Source: Macrococcoides equi (GTDB lineage Bacteria > Bacillota > Bacilli > Staphylococcales > Staphylococcaceae). From it: a stretch of DNA of 64,000 bases. The stretch lies in NCBI RefSeq assembly GCF_047425865.1, contig NZ_CP179735.1; one strand, written 5' to 3'. The position numbers and the translations under genes are program-made. Shown here in pieces: positions 9,083 to 18,102 of this stretch. Position 1 is the stretch's first letter. The number at the start of each line of letters is the position of its first letter. The notes under the pieces were generated by a model. That model worked only from the letters and a program-made list of their open reading frames with translations, searched no databases and was not told the DNA's origin.

Positions 9083-10116
9083 GTATTCCACTCCATGTTC
9101 TCATTTCTTTGTTGATACCAACTCCATACATCACCTTTGAGAATATAGTTAATTGAAGTCAAATCCTGTATACAAGTTTTACCTGACATGGTGAGAAGTA
9201 TTATTAAATGCTCTTTAAAATCATTAATATATTTAATTGCATCTTCTATACCTTCATTTTCAACTTTAAGTAATATTGGGCGGGAAATACCTACTGCTTG
9301 CGCACCAAGAACCATACATTTCAAAGCATCAAGTGGATTTCTAATGCCACCACTGGCTAAAACTTCTAATCCAGTTCCTTTACTTTCTAACAAGGATATA
9401 GCAGTAGTTTGTCCCCACCCTTTCATATAAGAGAAGTCTTTCAAGGTTCTTCTTTCATTCTCTATGTGAATAAAGTTAGTTCCACCACTTCCGCTTACAT
9501 CTATCGTCGTTACTCCCACACTTTTAAGCTTGAGCATAGTCTCACGACTCATACCGAAGCCCACTTCTTTAACAATAATCGGAACATCTATCTCATTCAC
9601 AATGGATTCAATATGACTTAGCCAATTACTAAATATTCTATTACCTTCAGGCATAATCAGTTCTTGAGGAGCATTCACATGAATTTGAAGTGCATCAGCC
9701 TGCAAGAAATCTACTGCCCTTTTAGCGAATTCTACAGGAACATCAGCTCCAACATTACTAAATAGCGGACCTTTGTATATATTACGGACAACTGAATAAG
9801 TTTCTTTTAATTGATTGCTTTTTAACGCTGCATGCGTAGATCCTACTGCCATTGCGCTATCCGTTTCACGCGCAACAATAGCAAGTTTCTCATTTATTTC
9901 TTGAGCCCATTTACTTCCACCTGTCATTGCATTTATATAGATTGGAGTATTCAAATTGATACTATTAATTCTCGTGTTTAACTTAACATCTTTAACATCA
10001 CATTCTGGTAAAGATTGATGAATAAGATGGATAGAATCAAAATCTGATACCTCTATATCTGGATGTCCTAGAGCCAACTGAATATGTTCATCTTTCCTCG
10101 AAATTCTTTTATCCAC
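9079..10116 (-). CDS. fni: Type 2 isopentenyl-diphosphate delta-isomerase
   Basis: A 345-residue FMN-dependent TIM-barrel isomerase. Visible motifs are NAMTGGSKWAQ, the active-site region IIVKEVGFGMS, DVSGSGGTNFIHIE (FMN-binding) and LASGGIRNP. It interconverts IPP and DMAPP, the C5 units for farnesyl diphosphate, which CrtM consumes. Its place inside the crt operon, between crtO and crtN, is notable: in S. aureus fni is elsewhere on the chromosome. The location implies that precursor supply is co-regulated with pigment synthesis. Confidence 0.92.
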   Translation of the reverse strand: MDKRISRKDEHIQLALGHPDIEVSDFDSIHLIHQSLPECDVKDVKLNTRINSINLNTPIYINAMTGGSKWAQEINEKLAIVARETDSAMAVGSTHAALKSNQLKETYSVVRNIYKGPLFSNVGADVPVEFAKRAVDFLQADALQIHVNAPQELIMPEGNRIFSNWLSHIESIVNEIDVPIIVKEVGFGMSRETMLKLKSVGVTTIDVSGSGGTNFIHIENERRTLKDFSYMKGWGQTTAISLLESKGTGLEVLASGGIRNPLDALKCMVLGAQAVGISRPILLKVENEGIEDAIKYINDFKEHLIILLTMSGKTCIQDLTSINYILKGDVWSWYQQRNENMEWNT

Positions 10117-10142
10117 ATAATCTCCCTCTTACTATTTAATCT

Positions 10143-10616
10143 TTATTTTCTATTTTGCTTATAGTGATAAATTTTTTCGAGTTTTGGCCTATTATAACGT
10201 TGTGTAATTATAAATGGAAAATTGCTAATTAATGCATAGAGTACGTTAATCCATGCTGCATAACGTGGATTAAATAAGAAAAAAAACGGTGCAGGTAACA
10301 TTGAGATCCAATGTGTAAACTCAGCACGTCGCATTTCAATGATGAATTTATTAATAGTCGAAGAGCTGAAGTCAGGTAATTCTGATTTGTTATAGCCGTG
10401 CTTTATAAGAATAGAACCATCAGGTAAAAATGATTTCCATTTTTTAACCTTGAATAACTCGTTCCAAATGTCACCTGATCGTTCAACCTTGAAAGTTTTA
10501 AATAATCTATTATGTTGAAAATATCTGTCTGAAATATTCGCTGATAACGAGGCTATGATTATATGTGCTGTGAACCATGCTATACTATTTATAACTATTA
10601 GTTTAATAGGCCTCAT
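10143..10616 (-). CDS. crtO: Glycosyl-4,4'-diaponeurosporenoate acyltransferase
   Basis: A 157-residue membrane protein with hydrophobic segments near the N-terminus and around residues 115-150. The run RRAEFTHWISMLP and the C-terminal FIITQRYNRPKL match what I recall of S. aureus CrtO (AELIHWISILP, IIIVQRYNRPRL). CrtO adds the fatty acid to the glucosylated carotenoid, finishing staphyloxanthin. The start at 10616 is set by AAAGGAGG 6 bases upstream; the longer frame to 10670 lacks this. It is first in the operon, as in S. aureus. Confidence 0.87.
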   Translation of the reverse strand: MRPIKLIVINSIAWFTAHIIIASLSANISDRYFQHNRLFKTFKVERSGDIWNELFKVKKWKSFLPDGSILIKHGYNKSELPDFSSSTINKFIIEMRRAEFTHWISMLPAPFFFLFNPRYAAWINVLYALISNFPFIITQRYNRPKLEKIYHYKQNRK

Positions 10617-10702
10617 AAATCCTCCTTTACTGTAAAACAGCTTAAATATAGCTGTGCCCATAATTAGCATTAATCTATAAATTGCTAACTATTATCCTTA
10701 TT

Positions 10703-10727
10703 ATACCATTAAATATTCTCGTTAAAC
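10703..10727 (-). promoter_or_regulatory. Candidate sigma-B promoter of the crt operon
   Basis: On the minus strand GTTTAA, a 13-base spacer and TGGTAT lie about 85 bases before crtO. The staphylococcal sigma-B consensus is GTTTwA-N13-15-GGGTAT, so one base differs. The S. aureus crt operon is known to be sigma-B dependent. The assignment is by pattern only. Confidence 0.55.
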
Positions 10728-10776
10728 GAGTATGTAATACTCATATATTTCTCAATCTATACCTTGTAAATATTAT

Positions 10777-11075
10777 TTAATATGATTATATTACTAAACT
10801 GGTAAACAGACAGCCGAATGATTACTCAAACTCTTATACAACGCATGTCTACTTACGGCTATTAAGAAAGTGACAAAAGATCTAGAAGTATTAGAAGGTA
10901 TCAATTATGAAGTAAATATGACTGGTTTGCTGCTCTTGAAAATCAAAAAGCATTATATCTCATCACAGATAAACCAATGGTAAGGCGGATGATAAGTTAG
11001 TTCTATAGAGAGAGTTGTAAAGGAAAGAAGCTTTTCAAAGTGGACAGTTTGGTTATAACTAGTATTAAAATTTCT
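10777..11075 (+). pseudogene. Decayed duplicate of the GIY-YIG gene at 40891-41721
   Basis: Collinear but heavily deleted copy. The promoter-side block ATGATTATATTACT.AACT matches 40855-40875. ATTAAGAAAGTGAC matches 41129 onward, CTTGAAAATCAAAAAGCA matches 41414, ATCTCATCAC matches 41436, and TTGGTTATAA matches 41702. Reading frames are broken and several internal segments of the ~830-base gene are missing. The following structured element (11086-11170) is also shared with the intact locus. Confidence 0.8.
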
Positions 11076-11085
11076 CTATAAAATT

Positions 11086-11170
11086 AAAAAAGACATGCCA
11101 AAAATGACATGTCTTTCGCCTCTATCCGCGTAGTTAGACGCAGTAAGGTAGATCTTCCCTTATTCCTTTT
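11086..11170 (-). ncRNA. Structured repeat, copy 1: possible small RNA with own terminator
   Basis: About 85 bases are shared with 41740-41829. On the minus strand it has a small hairpin GCGT-CTAACT-ACGC and then a terminator stem (AAAGACATG...CATGTCTTT) ending in a run of six Ts. In copy 2 the small stem has two changes that keep pairing only as G-U on the minus strand, and the T-run is also on the minus side. This favours an RNA read leftwards. It also acts as a convergent end for the plus-strand GIY-YIG copy. No Rfam family is recognised. Confidence 0.45.
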
Positions 11171-11215
11171 ATTATATTAAATGTTTTATTATATAAAGGC
11201 AATTTTATAAATATG

Positions 11216-11260
11216 TTATTTATGATAAGCTCGAGCGTATCTTTGAAGACTGTGGTATTT
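11216..11260 (+). repeat. SCC att-like repeat, copy D1
   Basis: Reads TTATTTATGATAAGC, then GAGCGTATC and GACTGTGGT. On the minus strand the core is GAGCTTATCATAAATAAC, close to the classic SCC target GAAGCNTATCAYAARTR. It lies 11 bases left of copy D2, so two att-like sites are in tandem. Confidence 0.65.
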
Positions 11261-11270
11261 CCTAGGGAAA

Positions 11271-11324
11271 AACCGCATCATTTGTGATAACTTTCAGCGT
11301 ATCGGTTAAGGATGTGGTTAATTT
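11271..11324 (+). repeat. SCC att-like repeat, copy D2 (best match to rlmH)
   Basis: On the minus strand it reads GAAAGTTATCACAAATGAT followed by GCGGTTTTT. The end of rlmH reads GAAAGTTATCATAAATGAT, so 18 of 19 bases agree. The flank ATGATGCGGTT is the same as that next to the SCC site in staphylococci. The copy shares AGCGTATCGGTTAAG and GGTTAATTT with the copy at 35578-35632. Confidence 0.8.
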
Positions 11325-11331
11325 ATTTACC

Positions 11332-11357
11332 AAAAAAGACACATCATTTGATGTGCC
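11332..11357 (-). terminator. Terminator of guaC
   Basis: Minus-strand hairpin GCACATCA/TGATGTGTC followed by six Ts, 58 bases past the guaC stop. Confidence 0.75.
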
Positions 11358-11414
11358 TCCCTTTCTACTCTTCACATTGAAATATAGAATTCACTTTATT
11401 CTTTTTATAAAATC

Positions 11415-12401
11415 TTAATAATCTTTGTCACCGTTAAAAATGGAATTTCTAACAACCACATAATCAACTGTACTGATTGCTTTTAAATCTTTACCACCAG
11501 CATATGAAATTGACGATTGTAAATCCTGCTCCATTTCCATCAATTTCTCTTTAAGTGACCCTTTATGTTCAACAAATATTTTTTTCCCTTCCACATTCTT
11601 ACGCTCACCTTTTTGAAACTCAGAAGCACTACCAAAATATTCCTTATATAATTTACCATCTTTTTCAATGGTTTCCCCTGGAGACTCTTCATGGGCAGCA
11701 AGTAATGAACCGATCATCACCATTGAAGCTCCAAAACGAATTGACTTAGCGATATCTCCATGAGTACGAATACCACCATCTGCAATTAGAGGTTTACGTG
11801 CTGCTTTGGCACATAATCGGAGCGCTGCTAATTGCCATCCGCCAGTGCCAAATCCAGTTTTGATTTTAGTAATACAAACTCGTCCTGGCCCTATGCCTAC
11901 TTTTGTAGCATCGGCCCCTGCATTTTCTAATTCCCGAACTGCTTCAGGTGTACCCACATTTCCCGCTATTAAGAATGTGTTAGGAATATTCCCTTTAATA
12001 TACTGAATCATATCAATAACTTGATCCGAATGGCCATGAGCAATATCAATTGTAATGTATTCCGGTGTCAGATTCTCTTTTACCAATGTTTCTATAAATT
12101 TATATTCATTTGGTTTCACACCTACTGAAATAGACGCATATAGTCCTTGAGATTGCATTTTTTTAATAAATGGAATACGTGCTGCTTCATCAAATCGATG
12201 CATAATATAAAAATAATGATTTCTAGCAAATTTTTCTGCAAGCTCTTCATTCATTACTGTCTGCATATTTGCTGGTACTACTGGAATTCTAAATTTTAAT
12301 GGTCCAAATTGAATTGATGTATCGCATTCAAATCGACTTTTCACAATACATTTATTAGGAACTAATTGAATATCTTCATAATCAAAAACATCTTGCATCA
12401 T
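11415..12401 (-). CDS. guaC: GMP reductase
   Basis: A 328-residue IMPDH/GMPR-family TIM barrel of the short form, without CBS domains, as expected for GuaC. Seen are the start FDYEDIQLVP, the IMP/GMP-binding loop KVGIGPGRVCIT with catalytic Cys176, IADGGIRTHGDIAKS, and the mobile flap region around EYFGSASEFQ. It reduces GMP to IMP with NADPH, linking guanine and adenine nucleotide pools. It stands alone on its strand with its own terminator. AGAGGG precedes the start; the second ATG (12398) is equally possible. Confidence 0.93.
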   Translation of the reverse strand: MMQDVFDYEDIQLVPNKCIVKSRFECDTSIQFGPLKFRIPVVPANMQTVMNEELAEKFARNHYFYIMHRFDEAARIPFIKKMQSQGLYASISVGVKPNEYKFIETLVKENLTPEYITIDIAHGHSDQVIDMIQYIKGNIPNTFLIAGNVGTPEAVRELENAGADATKVGIGPGRVCITKIKTGFGTGGWQLAALRLCAKAARKPLIADGGIRTHGDIAKSIRFGASMVMIGSLLAAHEESPGETIEKDGKLYKEYFGSASEFQKGERKNVEGKKIFVEHKGSLKEKLMEMEQDLQSSISYAGGKDLKAISTVDYVVVRNSIFNGDKDY

Positions 12402-12578
12402 AAAACCCTCTTATCTGTTGATTAATTAACAATAATCCAAGCTAATCTTAAATTATTTGTCCATCAGTCACAATACTACTTTTATTAATAAATGTAAAGA
12501 ATATCATTATTAAATACATCCATTAAAATGACGTCTAAATTTTTTTAATTAAGACATAAAAAATACAAAAATAAAGAG

Positions 12579-12606
12579 TTGCTTTTTAATATTACTGATA
12601 TATACT
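12579..12606 (+). promoter_or_regulatory. Promoter of the secreted Cna-B-repeat protein
   Basis: TTGCTT, 16 bases, TATACT, located 36 bases before the GGAGG-led ATG at 12642. It resembles a vegetative (sigma-A) promoter and shows that the open frame upstream of 12642 is not coding. Confidence 0.65.
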
Positions 12607-12641
12607 TAAATCGTAATAATTACTATTTAGGAGGCCCCATA

Positions 12642-13532
12642 ATGAAAAAATCTATTAGCAAATTAACAATAAGCTCTGCTTTATTATTCTCTGCTGTTGC
12701 TCCCCTATTAACTAGTCAAGCGCAAGCAGAAGAAACAATGTCACAAACAACTGTTACAGTTACAAATGAAAATGGTGAAAGTGTTTCCTCTGTTAAAGTT
12801 GAATTATTTAACAATGGTAAAAAAGTTGCGGAAAGTATGTCAGATGCGAACGGCAATGCAATTTTCACAAATTTACCCGACAAAGTATATTTAGATGCGA
12901 AAGTAGAAGGCATCAATATCCCTAATAATAAAGTTCAAAAAGGGACTGATTCACGTGTTTATGTTGAAAGTAGTGAACTAGCTGCTAAAAAAACACAAGG
13001 TGTTACTTTTAAAGCATATATCCTAAACGAAAAATATCAATTCGTAAAAGGTAAGAAAGTTAAGTTAGTAGATATTACTAACAAAAGAATAGATTATGCT
13101 ACGAAAACTGTTGGAAATTCAGGAATTGTTACATTCAAAAATTTACCAGACGAACATAACTTTGCTGTGTTTATCGATGGTAAAAACCAAGGTTATACAA
13201 TCCGTGGCATCGAAGGATCAGTATTTGAAAGAACATTCTTCGTTAAAGGAAAAGGTACAGGAAAATATAATATCCCTACAAAACCTGCTGTCGTAAAAGT
13301 AATAGACGAGAACGGACAACCTTTAAAGAAACAAAAAGTTGAACTTTACCGTGGTAAAAATAAAGTTAGACAATCATTTACCAAAAATGATGGAACTGCA
13401 TCATTCATCAATAAAATAACAGTAGGAACATACTATGATGTGTATGTAAATAACAAAAAAATAAATAATAAGTTTGCTGCTTCTGGTGAAAATGAAATAG
13501 TATACTTACTATCTCGCGAAATCCGTAAGTAG
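12642..13532 (+). CDS. Secreted protein with three Cna-B/transthyretin-like repeats
   Basis: A 296-residue protein with a clear signal peptide (MKKSISKLTISSALLFSAVA, cleavage near SQAQA-EE) and no LPXTG motif or C-terminal membrane segment, so it should be released or held non-covalently. Three repeats of 75-85 residues follow. Each has a V.V...G......V.L....K.V pattern and ends in an F.NLP/Y..KV-type turn (for example NGNAIFTNLP, SGIVTFKNLP, DGTASFINK). This resembles prealbumin-like/Cna-B modules of surface proteins. Function is unknown; adhesion or matrix binding is one possibility. The ATG at 12642 follows AGGAGGCC. A strong terminator follows. Confidence 0.75.
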   Translation: MKKSISKLTISSALLFSAVAPLLTSQAQAEETMSQTTVTVTNENGESVSSVKVELFNNGKKVAESMSDANGNAIFTNLPDKVYLDAKVEGINIPNNKVQKGTDSRVYVESSELAAKKTQGVTFKAYILNEKYQFVKGKKVKLVDITNKRIDYATKTVGNSGIVTFKNLPDEHNFAVFIDGKNQGYTIRGIEGSVFERTFFVKGKGTGKYNIPTKPAVVKVIDENGQPLKKQKVELYRGKNKVRQSFTKNDGTASFINKITVGTYYDVYVNNKKINNKFAASGENEIVYLLSREIRK

Positions 13533-13570
13533 TAAAATATACTATATTATATAAATACGTATTATAAAAT

Positions 13571-13620
13571 ACCGTGTAAAATGTTATTTTTTGATTTTGA
13601 CATTTTGTACGGTGTTTTTT
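13571..13620 (+). terminator. Terminator after the secreted repeat protein
   Basis: A 14-base stem (ACCGTGTAAAATGT / ACATTTTGTACGGT, two G-U pairs) followed by GTTTTTT. Confidence 0.85.
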
Positions 13621-13696
13621 ATATGAAAATAATTTAAGATGAATATTCCTTATGAATAAATAATTATGATGAATATTATGATAAAAGGAGAAAATA

Positions 13697-14869
13697 ATGA
13701 GAAGATTAACAATAGTTGATAGTTTAAGGGGTTTTAGTTTACTTGGTATATTATTTGCCAACCTTTTAATATTTCAGTTTGGAATAACTGGAGCAAAATA
13801 TCCAGACTTTTTTGGATTAAATACAATTGATAAAATACTTTTATATACAGATTATGTACTCATACACGACAGTGCAATGCCAATATTTTTACTACTATTC
13901 GGCTTCGGTGTCGTTAAAATGAGCGAAAGTTTAATGAGACAAAACAAATCAGTAAATCTAGTATTAATAAGACGCGGTATTATGTTATTTGTTATCGGGA
14001 TACTGCATGCAATCTTTTTGTTCAACGGTGATATATTATCATTATACGGATGTATGTTATTATGTTTCTTTTGGGTAGTGAAAAGACATATTAAAGTAAT
14101 GTATGCCATGATTGGATTGTGTATACTAATTATTCTTTGCATGGGGCTTTTCTCATATAATGATAAATCCGAAAACACACAATTGACAACACACAATCAG
14201 CTTAGTTTGAAGCAAGAGCAGTTTCTTTCTAAAGAAATGAAAGTTTATAAATACGGAAATACTTATGAGAGAAGAAAATTCTTCCAGACAGAAGATTACC
14301 CATTTACTTCAGAGGAAACAGAGTTATCCACAATATCAGCATTTATATCTATCTTTTATGTTCCTATCTTCTTTATTATGGGAATGATTTTTGCTAAAAA
14401 TAATTTCTTTAGTACGAATAATACAAAATTCATAAAAATTATGATTATACTTATGCCAATATTTCTATTATTTAAAAGTATCATGTTATTTTATCCACAA
14501 AATAGCTGGACAACTGATTTGGGGACTCTTTCTACTTACGCTGTTAGTTTAAGTTATATCGCTTTATTTATGTTTGTATACTATAGATATCAAGATGCAA
14601 AAATTTTTAATTACTTTGAGTCTGTAGGCAAGTTATCGCTTACAAATTATATTTCACAATCCATTTTTCATGCATGGATATATTATGGATTTGGATTACA
14701 CCGTTTCGGAGATAATAGCTTTACATTATCACTTCTAATCGCGTTAATATTTTATATTTTACAAATGGTGGCTAGTCATAGATATATGCAACACTTCAAA
14801 TATGGCCCACTAGAGTATCTTGTCCGTATGGTATCGTATTGGTCTTTGCATCCAAAAAAAGCAGTCTAG
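13697..14869 (+). CDS. DUF418-family membrane protein (YeiB/YxaH-like)
   Basis: A 390-residue polytopic membrane protein with about nine hydrophobic segments. It opens with the family motif RLTIVDSLRGFSLLGILFAN and ends with the DUF418 signature (SLTNYISQSIF; then YGPLEYLVRMVSYW). The family belongs to the acyltransferase-3-like membrane proteins; the substrate is not known. It is a single gene behind AAGGAG, following the terminator of the secreted protein and converging on msrA. Confidence 0.8.
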   Translation: MRRLTIVDSLRGFSLLGILFANLLIFQFGITGAKYPDFFGLNTIDKILLYTDYVLIHDSAMPIFLLLFGFGVVKMSESLMRQNKSVNLVLIRRGIMLFVIGILHAIFLFNGDILSLYGCMLLCFFWVVKRHIKVMYAMIGLCILIILCMGLFSYNDKSENTQLTTHNQLSLKQEQFLSKEMKVYKYGNTYERRKFFQTEDYPFTSEETELSTISAFISIFYVPIFFIMGMIFAKNNFFSTNNTKFIKIMIILMPIFLLFKSIMLFYPQNSWTTDLGTLSTYAVSLSYIALFMFVYYRYQDAKIFNYFESVGKLSLTNYISQSIFHAWIYYGFGLHRFGDNSFTLSLLIALIFYILQMVASHRYMQHFKYGPLEYLVRMVSYWSLHPKKAV

Positions 14870-15005
14870 TATAGGACAAAAATCTGATATATTAGATGCC
14901 GCAAAATTTAATAACTACTAAGCGGATTTAATTCAAAAAAAACCGATAGTAGGACTATGATTATACTCAGTTAGAATTACTAGCTATACTTCCTCATATA
15001 AAAAA

Positions 15006-15047
15006 GCACTCCTATCCAATCATTAAAAATTCATTGGGCAGGAGTGT
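15006..15047. terminator. Bidirectional terminator between the DUF418 gene and msrA
   Basis: Stem CACTCC..CCAAT / ATTGGG..GGAGTG flanked by As and Ts on both sides. It serves two converging genes. Confidence 0.75.
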
Positions 15048-15050
15048 ATT

Positions 15051-15566
15051 TTAATTCCAATGTTTATCTAAAAAATCTGAACGACCTGAAACTTGATGAT
15101 TTTCTTGGTATCGTTGAGGATTTTTTTTGTAGAAATCTTGATGATATTCCTCAGCAGGGAAAAAATTTTTATAAGGAATCACTGGTGTAATTATTGGCGC
15201 ATTAAATATTTTTTTCTCATCTAATTCTTCAATAACTGTTAAGGCTATTTCTTTCTGTTCGTTCGAATGATAGAAAATGGCAGGCTTGTAACTTTCTCCA
15301 CGATCACCAAACTGACCCATTGCATCTGTTGGATCAAAGGTTTTAAAGAAGATTTCAACAATTTCTCTATAAGAGATCACCGATTCATCATAAGTTATTT
15401 GAACAGCCTCTCTATGACCTGTTGTATTCGAGCATACTTCTTCGTAAGTTGGATGTTCTTTGTGTCCTCCACTATATCCAGAAATGACTTTTTTAACACC
15501 ATCAAATCTATCAAATGGTTTCACCATACACCAAAAACACCCACCGGCAAACGTTGCTATTGTCAT
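15051..15566 (-). CDS. msrA: Peptide methionine-S-sulfoxide reductase
   Basis: A 171-residue MsrA with the active-site motif GGCFWC (catalytic Cys10, Cys13) at the N-terminus and the conserved SGYSGGHKEHPTYEEVCS and HREAVQ..YD segments. It reduces S-methionine sulfoxide in oxidised proteins. It is a stand-alone MsrA not fused to MsrB. The ribosome-binding site GAGGAGAA precedes the ATG. Confidence 0.95.
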   Translation of the reverse strand: MTIATFAGGCFWCMVKPFDRFDGVKKVISGYSGGHKEHPTYEEVCSNTTGHREAVQITYDESVISYREIVEIFFKTFDPTDAMGQFGDRGESYKPAIFYHSNEQKEIALTVIEELDEKKIFNAPIITPVIPYKNFFPAEEYHQDFYKKNPQRYQENHQVSGRSDFLDKHWN

Positions 15567-15709
15567 GATTGTTTCTCCTCATATTATTTTTTTAAATATA
15601 ACAATTGCTATATTCATAATTCCAATTTTAACACTTTATCTTGCTAAATCACCTTTTTATAAGTTTATCGAAAATTTTTTGTGAGTCAACCTATTAAAAA
15701 TTAAATTGA

Positions 15710-16636
15710 TTACAATTCATATTTTATATGAACTGTTTTTTTTATAAAGTTTTTAGCATTATTAAATCTCTTCTGTTCATCATCTGATAAATGGATATCA
15801 TATACTTGAACGATGCCCTCATCGTTAATTAATGTAGGTAAACTAATAGCAACTTGCTCTTTTTGATTAAGTGAAGTCAAAGGAAAAATACTTTTTTCGT
15901 TGAGCACAATACTTCTAATGATTTCCACCGTTGATTTTGAAATAGCTGCGTTCGTCCATCCTTTATTCCTTAATACATTAAATGATACTTGGTCAATCTG
16001 TTCACCAATAAAATCTTTATCTATTCTTTCTTTGCCTGAAATACCTTCAAATTCATCTAGAGTCATCCCTGCAATAGATACTTTACTCCAGACAGGTACA
16101 GCATGTTGCCCATGCTCACCAATTACAAATGCTTCTACACTTTTAGGATCAATATTATAATGATCAGCAATTAAAGTCTTGAAACGTGCCGTTTCTAATA
16201 ATGTTCCTGTTCCTATAATTTTGTGACGAGGATAACCTTCAGTTTGACTTGCCAGATAAGTCATGGCATCAACCGGATTTGTTACCAGGATAATAATTGC
16301 CTCTTTTGTCACTTTAGAAATCTGAGTCATAATACATTCAACAACGGAGATATTATTTTTAGTTAATGCCGTACGATCAGGCATATTAGGATTCATTGGA
16401 GCACTTGCCGTAACAACAATTACACTTGCATCCTTTAAATCATCATAACTGCCACTCTTTACATTAATATGATTCGTTGTGCTCAATCCTTGAGCATGTC
16501 GATGATCTAACGCTTCTCCCTCAGCAACGTTTTGGTTAGTATCAATCAAAATAATATCTGTGAATAAATTTAAATATTGTATATCAGTTAGTATTTGGCT
16601 CCCTACTCTTCCAGTACCTATAATTCCTAATTTCAT
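15710..16636 (-). CDS. L-lactate/2-hydroxyacid dehydrogenase (LDH family)
   Basis: A 308-residue NAD-dependent lactate/malate-dehydrogenase-family protein. It shows the GTGRVGS dinucleotide loop at residues 7-13, the VTNPVDAMTYLA segment, and the catalytic IGEHGQHAVPVWS with His. The substrate loop (SAPMNPNMPDRTAL) lacks the usual Gln found in true lactate dehydrogenases (APQKPGETR) and is one residue longer, so the substrate may be a different 2-oxoacid. GAGGT places the start at ATG 16636, not at the longer frame. It is a single gene with no operon partner. Confidence 0.8.
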   Translation of the reverse strand: MKLGIIGTGRVGSQILTDIQYLNLFTDIILIDTNQNVAEGEALDHRHAQGLSTTNHINVKSGSYDDLKDASVIVVTASAPMNPNMPDRTALTKNNISVVECIMTQISKVTKEAIIILVTNPVDAMTYLASQTEGYPRHKIIGTGTLLETARFKTLIADHYNIDPKSVEAFVIGEHGQHAVPVWSKVSIAGMTLDEFEGISGKERIDKDFIGEQIDQVSFNVLRNKGWTNAAISKSTVEIIRSIVLNEKSIFPLTSLNQKEQVAISLPTLINDEGIVQVYDIHLSDDEQKRFNNAKNFIKKTVHIKYEL

Positions 16637-16890
16637 TATCATTACCTCTTTTTTATTTATTATGTGATCTAGCTTAAAATCTTTGTTCATGCTATTGATC
16701 TATAATATATTCGCTTTATTAATAGATTAAGATATTATCCCATAAAGATTCTAATCTTGAATAATAGTTTATATCCTATCATAAATATTTTTAAAATTCT
16801 ATTTATAGAAAATTTATTTAGTTTGAAGAATATACAAATGTTCTATATCATTATATTTAGATTATTAAGAACTCCAAAGAAAGGTGGAAT

Positions 16891-17952
16891 ATGATGAAAC
16901 CGCAACTTAAAAATATACAGGCTTATGCAGCCGGTTTATCCGATGAGGCTCTGAAACGCAAAACGGGCTATAAGGGTAAATTCAGCCGTCTCGCATCAAA
17001 TGAAAATCCTATAGGTCCTACACCGAAAGTTAAAGAAGTATTGTTACAGAATATCACTGCACTTAACTATTACCCAGATCCAGAAGCACTATCTTTAAAA
17101 GAAAAATTGGCTCAATTTTATAATATAACTCAAGAACAGATTTTTATTGGGGCAGGTCTTGACGAAGTTATCATGGCTATCTCTCGTGCAATGCTTGTCC
17201 CAGGTGGGGAAGTACTGACGAGCGAAGGAACGTTCATCCAGTATACAACACATGCACTAATCGAAGATAACCAACTAAAAGCTATTCCGTTAATAGATGG
17301 TCGGTTTAATTTAGAAGGCATTGTTGCTGCTATCAATGATAAGACTAATATTATCTGGATTTGTAATCCTAACAATCCTACAGGAACATATGTATCGGAA
17401 CAGCAGTTAATAACTTTCCTTGACCAAGTTCCTGAGCATATCACCGTAATATTAGATGAAGCTTATTTCGAGTTCGCTTTAGCAGATGACTACCCTGACG
17501 GTGTATCATTATTAAAAAAATACACCAATCTTATCGTACTCAGAACATTCTCTAAGGCGTATGGACTTGCCTCTATGCGTGTAGGATATGCGATGACATC
17601 AAAGGAATATATAGATGAATTCAATAAAGTAAAGTTGCCATTCAATGTCACTACTCTCTCACTATTAGCAGCCGAAACAGCACTGGCTGACCAAGACTAC
17701 CTGAATAAATATGTACAAGATAATAAAAGAGAGAGGGAACGCCTATTTTCCAAACCTTATAGTCATCATCTATTACCTAGTGAGACAAACTTTATTTTTA
17801 TTAAAACTGATAACCCCCAAAGCCTTTTTAACACTTTTATTAGATATGGTGTTATCTCCAGACCCCTTCCTATAGGGGTCCGTGTAACCATCGGTACCGA
17901 AGAAGATAACAAAAAAATTGATCAGGCTCTAACTGAGTATTTCGAAATATGA
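16891..17952 (+). CDS. hisC: Histidinol-phosphate aminotransferase-like (class I/II)
   Basis: A 353-residue PLP enzyme of fold type I. The N-terminal LASNENPIGP, the NPNNPTGTY segment, the LDEAYFEF Asp-Glu-Ala-Tyr motif, and the Schiff-base lysine region RTFSKAYGLASMRVGY all match HisC. There is no histidine operon around it, so it may serve as an aromatic aminotransferase instead, which is a known secondary activity of solitary HisC homologues. GGTGG lies before the tandem ATGs at 16891 and 16894. Confidence 0.82.
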   Translation: MMKPQLKNIQAYAAGLSDEALKRKTGYKGKFSRLASNENPIGPTPKVKEVLLQNITALNYYPDPEALSLKEKLAQFYNITQEQIFIGAGLDEVIMAISRAMLVPGGEVLTSEGTFIQYTTHALIEDNQLKAIPLIDGRFNLEGIVAAINDKTNIIWICNPNNPTGTYVSEQQLITFLDQVPEHITVILDEAYFEFALADDYPDGVSLLKKYTNLIVLRTFSKAYGLASMRVGYAMTSKEYIDEFNKVKLPFNVTTLSLLAAETALADQDYLNKYVQDNKRERERLFSKPYSHHLLPSETNFIFIKTDNPQSLFNTFIRYGVISRPLPIGVRVTIGTEEDNKKIDQALTEYFEI

Positions 17953-18102
17953 AAACTAAAATATGAAACATTCTTCTGAGCTAGCTGTTATAGTTAAAAA
18001 TTATATTTTTTTGCTCTCTTTCATTATTCTTAAATAAAAAATCATATATAGTAGCTACAGATATAATCAACTACAAAACAAATCGTTTTATTTAAAAACA
18101 AC

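Noticed and set aside
5274..9115. Several short ORFs on both strands inside the crt genes
   Set aside because: All overlap strong crt reading frames and have no family resemblance.
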